From: Chitinimonas sp036961565
Lineage (GTDB): Bacteria; Pseudomonadota; Gammaproteobacteria; Burkholderiales; Chitinimonadaceae
NCBI RefSeq assembly: GCF_036961565.1
Contig: NZ_JBAMDD010000001.1
Span: 372,001 to 436,000 of the forward strand
Reading direction: 5' to 3'
DNA: 64,000 nt
Position 1 is the first letter of the stretch; every line of letters starts with the position of its first letter. The translations under genes and the position numbers were made by a program. The notes under the pieces were generated by a model. It had not been told where the DNA came from. It made no database searches and saw only the letters and a list, made by a program, of their open reading frames with translations. Shown piece after piece: positions 9,110-21,100 of the stretch.

Positions 9110-12100
9110 ATGACCGATAAGACTGTTCTGTCCGCCTTTGACATTTTTAAATATGCCAACCTGCAAATGGCTGCGGAGGCTGTTTTTAACTCTGATGCCA
9201 ATAAAAACGCCAATGTAGTGCCGGGTGCAGTGTATTCTGGTGATCTAAGCGTGGATTATTTAAAGGCGGGCAATCGACATGCCAGCCGATTTACAGCGAC
9301 GCAGGCCGAGGAATTTAGTAAAGAATGGACCGTGGTTGAGCACAAGGCAAATACCGCTACGGGCTTTTCAGGAACGTTATTTAAGAATAAAGATGGCGAA
9401 CTGGTTATGAGCTTCCGTAGTACGGAGTTCATGGACGATGCCGCGCGTGATAATTTGGCAAGCAATACATTGGAAATCAGTGAGTACGGTTGGGCACTGG
9501 GTCAGATCGCGGATATGGTGGATTGGTATGAGTCGGTTAAAAGTAAGATTGATAGGCCACTCACGGTAACGGGTTATAGTTTGGGTGGTCATCTTGCTAC
9601 GGCTTTTAACTTGATGTACGCGAATGAAGGGCGCATCGGGCATGGTGTAATCGCAAAGGTGGTTACTTTCAATGGTGCTGGCGTCGGGGGCATGCATGGT
9701 GAAGAAGCCGTGAATGGTGATCATCTAAAAGATATGGTAGCTAGTTTCAATTCATTAAGAAAACAGTCGCAGTATTTTTCTAGTGCTTCGGCTTGGAACT
9801 CTGTGCTTGCAGCGGAGAGCTTTGCCAAGCTGGATGCTGAGATTAAAAAAATAGTGCAGTCGGATTCGGCTGACTTTTCTGCTGCCGATCTTTGGCTTAA
9901 GGCAATTAATTTAATACCTGACCCGGATTCAGATTTTCTTATGCTTAAGGAAGCATATGCTAGGGTGAAGAGTATTGCTGAAGAGGCGATTAGGGTACGT
10001 AATTTATCGGCGGGATCGGCTGGGGGCAGTGGTGCGCCAAGCACCCCTGCGGATATACCACTGCGTAATATAGAGGCTGTTAGCCTTAGTTATCAGCTTG
10101 CTTATTTGACTGTGGCAAAAAAATATGAAATTGAGGCGGCCAGCTACTTTCAAGGTACTCGGGCGATGCTGGGTGCGCGATTCTACGGCGCTGGTCAACC
10201 ATTTTCTAATCAATTTGATGTCCAAGGTGTTGAAACATCAGGGTCTGCTGAGTTTATGGTGTCGAACTCACAGTACCGCTATGGCTCACCAGTAGGCGTA
10301 TTTATTGAAGATCAACCGTTGGTTCGCGGTGATGCCCCTTGGGAATCTGCGCAAGCTTCTTGGAAACATGGAGAGGTGAAGCTGCTTGTTAATAACTATA
10401 ATCTGAATGACTTTGGTGATAATCATAGTCTGGTTTTGATAATTGATTCTCTTAAGGTTCAAACGACAATACTGAGTCTTTTCCCAAAGGATAAAAGAGA
10501 CATTGCTCAAGCCGATTTGCACAATGCCCTGCTACAGGCCTCTTACAAGCAGTCCATTACGGCAATTAATGATGGTGATGGCCAGGGGCTTGCAGAGGGG
10601 GATGTACTAGAAAATATTGTGAATGGACTGGCGCAGTATTGCTTTGGTCTTGTGTTGTCAGAAAACCTGCTCAATGGTAATTCTAATGGCAATACCTGGG
10701 CTGATATTAGACCTCAAGGGGCGGTCAAGGGGGAGTATACGGATCGTGAGGATTTACATGAGTTATTGAAGGACATAGTTAACTCCGATCAATACAAGGC
10801 TATGGTGGGGAAGGTTGAGCTGGGTGATGTCACGGCAGAAAATGCTCGGTCGGATTTCGGTGCTTTCATAGCCCTGTTGACGCTTAGCCCAATTGCATTG
10901 ATGTTTGGCCAGGGAAATCCTATTGGTGGTGTGTGGGATAATATCTATTCACTTTGGCAAGCGGATCAGGCAGCCATTCGCTCTGGTCTGGTGGCGTCGT
11001 TGAATTTCTCCAACGAATTCGTGGAGGATCGCGCCGACTTTTTATCGAGAAAGAATTGGTTTAATTGGAAAAATTATGCTCCGGATCAACTTAATGCTGA
11101 GCATAACGATAATTCATATTCTCCATGGGATATGGTTCACCCTTATGTTACTGAGTCGGCACTGTACTTTGATCAGCAATCGGATTATTTGATATCTCAA
11201 GGTGCTGGTGCACCAAGCGACAAGAAACAGTACTACTTTGGCAGCGAGAAAGCAGATGTTCATTTGGCGAATAATTATGGTGCCCATCTCTATGGGATGG
11301 GTGGAAATGATGCACTGAAAGGGGGGGGGGGCGCTGATCATATTGAGGGTGGGAGTGGCAATGACGCACTCGACGGTGGCGCCGGCAACGATTCGATGCT
11401 CGGCGGCGTAGGTGCTGATTTCATGCTGGGTGACTCTGGTGCCGACACTATGCGTGGCGGTGCGGGGGACGACCGATTGCTGGGCGGTGGCCAAAACGAT
11501 GCACTCTACGGCGACGCTGGCAACGATGATATCCAAGGCGGCGAGCAGAACGACTGGCTGGAAGGTGGCGAGGGTAACGACGCGCTTGACGGCGGCGAAG
11601 GGAATGACCATCTGCGGGGCGATGGCGACGGCGACATATTGAATGGTGGTGACGGCGTCGATGCATTGGAAGGTGGCGACGGCGAGGATATGCTGACCGG
11701 CGGCAAGGGTGATGATTTGCTCATCGGCGGCAAGGACCGTGACACCTATCTGCTGGTCAAGGGCGATGGCGCCGATATTGTGCTGGATGAAGACGGCGAT
11801 GGTGTGCTGCTGGTCGACAACAAGGCCCTGGATGGCGGTGCGCAGATAGAGGAAATGCCGAATGTCTGGCTGAGTGCTGACCGTGAAACCCGCTATGTGT
11901 GGGAGCCAGACAATAAGGGCATTGGCGCCCTGATGATCTTCCGCAAGGGTAACCATGTGGTGATACCGAATTTTCAGAACGGCAAGTTCGGTATCAAGCT
12001 ACAAGGCTCCACCTCGCTTTATCTCAATAAGCTGGATGGCAGTGCCGTCGTAAACGAATGGCCGTTGGTCAATTCCACGGGTGTGCAGGCGGAGTTTGGC

Positions 12101-15100
12101 AATAAGTCCAATGTGATTCTCTCGCCATTTGGTGACGACGAGATTGTGACGGGTGAGGGGGCCGATCACTTTACGCTGGGCCTGGGGCTGGATCTGGTCA
12201 ATGCCGGGGAAGGTAGTGATGTTTTCAATCTGTACTTTGATCACGACAACAGCGGCAAACACGATACGGTTCAATTCAGCAATGGGTACGATGAAGAGAA
12301 GAACAAACTTGTAGGTTGGAAGTGGGAGCTGCACAAGGACAACGTGTACGCCCACCCCGATGGCTATATGACCTTCTTTGCCCGCATTAGCCAGGACGAG
12401 GGCGGGCTGCTGGAGCTTGCTTACCATACTCCGACGTTCTCCGAGCTCTGGAACAAGCGCCTTGATGATGCGCGCAAGCAGAGTTCAGAAGTCATGGATT
12501 CGCAGATACTGCACGGTGGCGGCGGGGATGACCTGGTGCAGGGCGATTTTGGCAATGACGCACTGTTTGGTGACAACGGCAACGATCTTCTCAACGGCAG
12601 CCTGGGGAACGACTTCCTCTCGGGCGGCGTGGGTAGTGACAGCCTGATCGGCGGCAATGGCCGCGATGTGCTGCTGGGCGGTGTGGGTGGCGATACCCTG
12701 TGGGGCGAATGGGGTGAAGATAGCCTGCGCGGCGGCAAGGATAACGACCGGCTTTATGGCGATGCCGAGTACCAGACCCAGGAAGCCCGCTTCTATGGCA
12801 ATGATGTGCTGGATGGCGAAGAGGGCGACGATACCCTGGTGGGGGGCGGCGGCGATGACACCCTGAACGGGGGCGACAATGCTGATCTGATGTTTGGCGA
12901 CTTCGGCACCATGGCGCCCAGCGAGTTCGAGGGCAATGACTCGCTGGTGGGCGGCAAGGGCAAGGATACCCTGCAAGGTGCAGGCGGCAACGATACCCTG
13001 CTGGGTGGCGAGGACAACGACACCCTCTATGGCGGTGTCGGCAACGATTCGATGGATGGCGGGGAGGGGCAGGATGCGCTAGACGGCGAAGCCGACGACG
13101 ATACCCTGCGCGGCGGCGATGAGAACGACACCCTGCTGGGCGGCGATGGCGCGGATATTCTGGTTGGTGGCGATGGCATAGACAGCCTGGTTGGCGGCAA
13201 CCACAACGATGTGCTGATGGGCGACGACGGTGCCGATATCCTGCGTGGCGGCGAGGGTGACGACAAGCTGCAAGGCGGCGCAGGCGCCGACAAGCTGTAC
13301 GGCGATGGTGGCAACGACGAACTGTATGGCGGTGAAGGCGACCAGTTGTATGGTGGCACCGGCACGGATATCTATTACGTGACCAAGGGCCAATCGGCCG
13401 GGGTGTCCGACGCGGACAGCGACAGCATACTGATCATACAAAGCGCCGGCTCGCCTGCAGCCAGTACGGCCCGTGCCATGCGCCAGGCCAGGAATGCCGA
13501 TGCAGGTGCGGCCATCGGCCTGGGCTGGGTGGATATGCCCCAGCCGGGCGAGCCGGATGTCTACCTGCAGGTGGGTGATACCCAGGTTTACTTCCACTCC
13601 AATGGCACACGCTTCAGCAGCATCATGCTGGACGATAAGGTGCTGATTTCGGGCGAGGAACTGGCGGCCTTCTACAAGCGCGAGATTGACGACGTATTGC
13701 TGCTGCGCGGCGACGCAGGCGACAACGTGCTGGTCGGCGACCACCGTTACAACCGCCTGCTGGGCCTGGGCGGCAACGACACCTTGCAGGCAGGCGCTGG
13801 CGATGATGTGCTTATTGGCGGCAGTGGCGATGACTTGCTGCAGGGCGAAGAGGGCTATGACCTGCTGCGTGGTGATGCCGGCAACGATACGCTGGAGGCC
13901 AGCAACGGCGATGACTTGCTGCTGGGTGGTGACGGCGACGACGAACTGAAGGGCGGCGATGGTGCCGATACCCTGCGCGGCGACGCGGGTGCCGACACCC
14001 TGCTGGGCGGGACGGGCGACGACCTGCTGCAAGGCGGTGATAGTGACCTGCTGGCGGGCGGCCAAGGGGTGGATACCTATGAGATCGAGCAAGGCAGTAC
14101 GGTAAAACTGCTGGACGGCGATGGCGGCAGCGTGGTGGTGATCACTGGCGCAGCCCCGCTGGCCGCCGGCGAGACCGTGCCCGTGCTGGTCAAACGCGCG
14201 GAGGAGGTGGTGGAGGGGGAACCGGATATCTACCTGGAAGTGGCCGGTACCCGTATTTACCTGGAGTCGGATGCACCCTTGCTGGCCGGCATCATGCTGG
14301 GCGATCGCGTCATCATGGAGGGTGAGGCGCTGCGTGACCTGCTGTTTACCGAGATTAGCAAGATCGTGATGCCGGTGGGCGATGCGGGTGCCAATACATT
14401 GTTTGGCACCAGTGGGAACAATCTTCTTGATGCAGTGGCCGGTAACGACACCTTGCACGGGTATGGTGGCGACGATGTGCTCAAGGGCGGGGACGGCGAC
14501 GACCTACTCATTGGTGGCGTAGGCAATGACATCTTGTCAGGTGGCGATGGCAACGATATCTACCGCATCGGACAAGGTGAGGGGAATGATCAGCTTATTG
14601 ATGGGGATGGCCGTAACCGGGTGATCTTCGGCGAAGGCATCAGTGCCGATTCGGTCAGCTTCCGTTTTGATGAGCGCCGCTACAGCATTGTGATGGATTA
14701 CACGGGTGGTAGCCTGGCGCTGGGCGCCGAGGTCAAGGGCATGCTGGAGTTTGCCTTTGCCGATGGTACGCTCAAGACCTTCGATGAACTGGCTGACAGC
14801 TTCCTAACACAGCTACGCACCCGCCGAGGTACGGAGCAGGCCGATTGGTTGGTGGGCACGGCAGACAAGAACCTGATCGAGGGTTTGGCGGGCGATGACG
14901 GCCTGTACAGCCTGGAAGGCGACGACACCCTGGCAGGCGGGCAGGGCCGCGACACCATGGATGGTGGCGAAGGCCGGGACACCTACCGCTTTGGCTTGGG
15001 CGATGGCGTTGACACGGTGGCCGACGCCGATGGCAATTTACAGATCGAGCTGGACGCATCGGTGGACAAGGCGACGGTACGCCTGGAGCGGGTAAGCAAC

Positions 15101-18100
15101 AAGGGTAGCTTCGATCTGCTGCTCAAGTATGGCAGCGACGATGTTGTGGTGGTGCGCAATGGCCTGCTGGCCAGCCAATTGACGGTCCGTTTTGCCGATG
15201 GTAGTGCCTGGAGCTTGGCTGATATCGAGGCTACCCTGGGTACCCAGGTCAACCATCAGGTCAATCCATTTGGTAATGGTGTGGATTACTGGACGGGTAC
15301 GGCGGCGGGTGAAGTGATTGCGGCGGATGCAGGCCGTGATGAGCTTTATGGCCGTGGCGGCAACGATACGCTGGATGGTGGATCAGGTAACGATCTGCTG
15401 GCCGGCGAGCAGGGCAACGACACTTATCTGGTTTACAGCGGTATGGGCCGCGACCAGGTGATCGACAGTGGCGTCAATACCCTCAAGCTGGATGCCAGCC
15501 TTTCCGGCGCCGATGTGCAGTTTGCCCTACGTGGTGATGACCTGGTGGTGCAGCTGCGGCAGAGCACGGATTCGGTGGTGTTGCGCGACTTTGTCAAGCA
15601 GAAGGGGGCTGGCTGGCAGATACAGTTTGGCGAGCAGGACCCGGCAGAAATGAAGGCCTGGGTGCTGGCAGCGCTGGTGCAGCAAGACAAGGATGACAAG
15701 ATTTCAGGCAACAGCCAGCGGCTGCGGCAAGACTTTCTTGCGCGCCTGCTGGGTGAACAAGAAGAACTGGCGACCGAGGGTGAATTGGATGTGCAACATG
15801 ATGTGAATGTGCGTATTCAGCGCGTTGATGTGACCGGTGAGACGGCAGAGGTGTCTTCTACCCACGAGCGCACCGAACAGACAGAAACCACAACGGTTAT
15901 TACGCCTACGCGTACTGACCATATCCTTGAGCAAGGCCGTGAAGAAATCAAAGTGCTGCGCTTTATAAAGCATTCGGATATGTCCGGCCCGATAGATCCA
16001 AACCGATACCGCCCCGCTACGCGCACGGAACAAGTATTGGTACATCCAGGCTATCGTCATGGCCTTGTTGATGGGCCAGGTCAAGGTCAGGATGGAGATG
16101 GCATCGATGGGCTTGCACCTGTTTATATCACCCAGGTGGTAGAAGGCTATGAAGAGATCACGCGTATAACGATACCAGCCAAGATATCCACTACGGTCGA
16201 AAACATTACCGAGGAGAAAACTCGTGTTATTTCGACTGAAACCAAGGTCGGCATTATGGATGTCTATGGATCTGCGGGTGATCAGTCTATTTTTGGTTCG
16301 CTGGGCGCGATTAGCGGCGGTGATGGAAACGATACCTTGGGTGGCGGCTGGGCTTGGAAGACGTTTGTGGAAAACCATAGCAAGGACATGGGCCTGTTCT
16401 TGGACGGTGAAGCTGGGAATGATGTACTGGTTGGCACCGACGGTGAAGATCTGTTGGTAGCTAGTACTGGGAACGATACCTTGGCTGGAGGAGGAGGGGG
16501 AGATACATACTCAGTTCAAGCGAGCAGTAATTACAGCTTGATACTGGATGCTGGTATTACCCCATCCTTCGATTACTACAATGATTTAATGAAGGCTGGT
16601 GGTGGTTTTGGTTTTGGCTTCTATGCAGGATGGGCGGATGCTATAGAAAGCGGTGGCAGTTATTCCAGCAGGTCTCTATCTGGGCATGAGGTGGCTTCGC
16701 TCTATATGGGAGCTGTTCTTACGGAGTTAATGAATGGGATGGTATTTACGACATATCACCCTGATGATACTGAGGCAGAGGCAACTTACAGAACTGAGGA
16801 GTATTCATTGATAACCTTGAGTGTAAGAATGCTTGGTAAGAAGTTGAGGTTTGAGAATATCCCAACACTGGCAGCGCATCCAAGCAATCCATTCAACGGT
16901 GACGATGGATCTGCCGAAACAGAGGAATTAATAACTACTTCTATTGCTCCGCTTTACGAGTTGGCGCAGGCGGGATTATTGAATGTTGCAATGACCTCTG
17001 CTGAAGCATTCAATCGGCTCTCACGGCAAGTATTAGGTCTGGATGGTGAGTACGCCAAGGATATCCTACGCTTTGAAGGCAACGTCCGCCTCAGCGACCT
17101 GACCGCCAGCATGGGCAGCATCATGCTGCATGACAAGTCATATAAGACAGTACGTATCCAGCAGCCCGACGGTAAGATCACCGAGGTGGTATTGCCCAAT
17201 CCGGATACCCCTGCCGGTTTTGGTATTGAGCTGCTGCAGTTTAGCGATGGTTCCCGTGCCACCATAGGGCAGCTGATGCAGTTGAACAATCTGCTGGATG
17301 ATAAGCAGGAGAATCAAGCCCCAGTGCCCGTTGGCGAGATCAATGCGCCCACCGCCTCGGTAGACAGCCTGTTCAGCTGGACTTTGCCTGCAGGCCTGTT
17401 CAGCGACCCGGATGGGGACAAGCTGAAGATCGCGGTATCGCTGGCTGATGGTAGCCCCTTGCCGGCTTGGCTGAGCTTTGATGTGGAGACGGGTACTTTG
17501 TCGGGCACGCCTGCGGCGGCGCACCAGGGTAGCTTGGCTTTGCGCCTGACGGCGACGGATGCGGGTGGCCTGGAGGCCAAGGCCGAGTTTGCCTTGAACG
17601 TGATGCCTATTAACCGTGCACCCACGGTGGCGGGTGCCGTGAATGGGCAGACGGCCACGGCTGATACGCCGTTTGCCTTGCCCTTGCTGGCTGGCTTGTT
17701 CAGCGACCCGGATGGCGATGTGCTGAGCCATGCGGTGACCCTGGCCGACGGCAGCCCCTTGCCGGCCTGGCTGAGCTTTGATGCGGTGACCGGGGTGTTG
17801 AGCGGCACGCCAGGTAATGCCCAGGCGGGGGAGCTGGCCTTGCTGGTGGTGGCAACCGATACCGCCGGCCTGCGCGCTACCGTGCCATTCAGCCTGCAGG
17901 TGCTGGCGGTCAACCATGCGCCGGCGGTGGCGGGCAAGGTGGATGCGCAAGTGCTGATGGTGGGCAAGCCCTACAGCCTGCAACTGCCGCAAGACCTGTT
18001 TACTGATGCCGATGCAGAAGACAGCCTGAACGTGACCTTCAAGCTGGCCGATGGCGGCGACCTGCCGGCCTGGCTGGTCTACGATGCTGCCAGCCGCACG

Positions 18101-21100
18101 CTGGCCGGTACGCCCATGGGCCAGCCCGGTAGCTTGCAGCTGCTGGTAATTGCTAGTGATAACCATGGCGCCAAGGTGCAGATGCCGTTGGAAATGACGA
18201 TAGCAGCCAACCCCTATATGCAGTTGGGGGCAGGTGCTGCCGATAATCTGGCGGGCTCGGCACAGGATGACAGCCTGTTTGGCCTGGCGGGCAATGACAC
18301 GCTCAATGGCGCTGCCGGTGCGGATGCGCTGGTAGGTGGCGCGGGCAACGACAGCCTGTTGGGTGGTGCCGGCAAGGACACCTATCTGTTCGGCCTGGGC
18401 GACGGCCTGGACGTGGTGAACGAGCATTACAACGCCAGCGGCGACAGCTTTGTATTCGGCAGCGGCATTGCACAGGCAGATATTGTGCTGCAGCGTGGTA
18501 GTGGTGCGGCGGTCAACGATCTGGTCATCAAGTACAGCGCCCAGGATGCCATTACCCTGCAGAGCTTCTTTACCAATGCCACCTGGTACGAGCCCTTGAA
18601 GCTGGAGACGCTGCGCTTTGGCGATGGCAGCAGCGTTACCCTGCAAGACCTGCTGCAAAAGCATGGCCTGATGGGTAGCGCTGTAGCGGACGATTTGTCG
18701 GTGGCATCGGTGGTGACCACGGAGGGCTTTGCGTTGAATGGCCTGGCGGGTAACGATACCCTGACCGGCAGCCAGGGTACCGATAGTCTGGAAGGCGGCT
18801 TGGGTAACGATAGCTTGGTAGGCGGCCTGGGCAACGATACCCTGATTGGCGGTGTAGGTAACGACACGCTGAAGGGCGATGCGGGCAACAACAGCTATCT
18901 GTTCAGGCTGGGCGATGGTCTGGACGTGGTGGCGGAGCAGTACAACAGCGCGGCCGACAGTCTGAATTTCGGCAACGGCATTGCGCAGGCCGATATCGTG
19001 TTGCGGCGTGGCAGCGGTGCGGCGGTGAATGACCTGGTTGTCCACTACAGTGCGGCCGATGCCTTCACCTTGCCCAGCTTCTTTACCAATACCGCTTGGT
19101 TCGATGGCCTGAAGGGCGAGACTCTGCAGTTTGCTGATGGCAGCAGCACGAGCCTGAAGCAGATGCTGGCGCAGGCAGGCCTGCTGGGCACGGCCGATGC
19201 CAACGATCTCAGCATATTGAGTGCGGCCACCAACGATGGCATGACGCTGCACGGTCTGGGCGGCAACGATACCCTGACCGGCAGCCTAGGCGCTGATACC
19301 CTGGTGGGCGGTACAGGCAGCGATATGCTCAAGGGTGGCGGTGGCAGTAACAGCTATGTGTTCAACCTGGGAGATGGTGTCGATGTCATCAGCGAGCAGT
19401 ACAACAGTGTTGCCGATACGGTGATATTCGGCAGCGGCATTCTGCCGGCTGATGTTGTGCTGCAGCGCGGTACAGGGGCTAACGAGAACGATCTGGTCAT
19501 CAAGTACAGCGCAACGGACGCCGTGACCTTGCCGGGGGTGTTCAGCAATGTGACCTGGTTTGACGGCCTGAAGGGGCAGGTCTTCCGCTTTGCCGATGGC
19601 ACCAGCCTGACCCTGAAACAGGCCCTGGCGCTGGCTGGGCTGGCTGGCTCGGCAGGGGCCGACAGCATCAGCATCGTGAGTGCTGCGACAACCGACGGCA
19701 TGACCCTGAATGGCCTGGCCGGCAACGATACCCTGACGGGCAGCTTGGGTGCAGACACGCTGGTAGGCGGCGCGGGCAACGATAGCCTGGTGGGCGGGCA
19801 AGGCAGCAATGCCTATGTCTTCAACCTGGGCGATGGCCATGATGTGGTGAACGAGCATTACGCCAGCGCGGCGGATACCTTGCAGTTTGGTCCGGGCACT
19901 ACGCTATCTGGCCTGAGCCTGCGCCAAGGAGTGTCGGGCGGTAGCCCCAATAACGATCTGGTCATACAGTACGGCGCCAATGAGAGCGTAACCCTGCTGA
20001 GCATGCTGACCAACGCGCCGTGGTATGACGGCCTGAAGCAGCAAACCCTGAAGTTTGCCGATGGCAGCAGCATTACCCTGCAATCCCTGATGAGCCAGCA
20101 GGGCCTGATGGGTTCGGCGGGCAATGACACCATGAGTGTGGCTGGGACCGGCACGCAGGATGGCCTGCGGTTGAACGGTCTGGAAGGGGCCGATACGCTC
20201 ACCGGTGGCCTGGGTGCCGATATCTTGTTGGGTGGCGCGGGCAATGACAGCCTAAGCGGCGGTGCAGGCGCTGATGTGCTGGCGGGCGGTACAGGCGACG
20301 ATATCCTGATCGGTGCTGGCGGCAGCGATGTCTATCAGGTTGCGCTGGGTGGCGGCAAGGACGCGATACGCGAGAATGATGCGGTTGCGGGTAACAGCGA
20401 TACGCTGCAGTTCCTTGATGTGGCGTCTACCGCTATCACATCGATACAGAAGGTGGGCCAGAACCTGGTGTTCCAGTATGGCAATGGCGATCAGGTCACT
20501 ATCGAGGGGCAGTATTACTCGGTTGACCCAACCCGTTTCCGGGTTGAGCTGTTCAGCTTCAGCGATAACGTGACCTGGACTGATGCCCAGGTGCAGGCCA
20601 AGCTGACGCCGGTAGCCGGCTTGTCGGTGAACGCCTTGCTGCGTCCGCAGGAGCAGGTGGTGCACAGTGGGCTGGACCTGGATGGTGTGCCACCACCGAG
20701 TGCCAACTTGAACCAACGCTTGGGCCAACGGGCCAACCAGGAATTCGGCCCATTGGCGGCAGGTCTGTCGCTGGCTATGGAGCGCAACCCGGAGGAACAG
20801 GTCAGGCGCAATGGCCTGGATCTGGACGGCGTGCCACCGCCCAGCGCCAACCTGAACAAGCGGGTTGGGTACACACTGTCACCTTACCTGAGTCGCCCAG
20901 TGGCGGGGTTGTCGGTGGATATGACGCTGCGCCCGCAGGAGCAAGTGGTGCGTGCAGGTCTGGATCTGGACGGTGTACCACCGCCTAGCGCCAGCCTGAA
21001 CAATCGCACGGGCCACACGGCTGATCAGCAGCTGAATCTGTTGGTCGATGCCATGGCGAGCTTCGCACCGAGTGCCATGGGCAACCTGGGTGCGGTGGCG

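Noticed and set aside
11290..13370. Dense short repeats that could be taken for a CRISPR array
   Set aside because: The repeats are in frame with 9-residue RTX units (27 bp and multiples) and have no unique spacers or cas genes.
13079..14458. Open frame of 459 codons on the minus strand within the RTX gene
   Set aside because: Same reason: a shadow of calcium-binding repeats, with low-complexity translation.
17138..19252. Open frame of 704 codons on the minus strand within the RTX gene
   Set aside because: It mirrors the repeat structure of the RTX gene; long antisense frames are expected from GC-rich Gly/Asp repeats.
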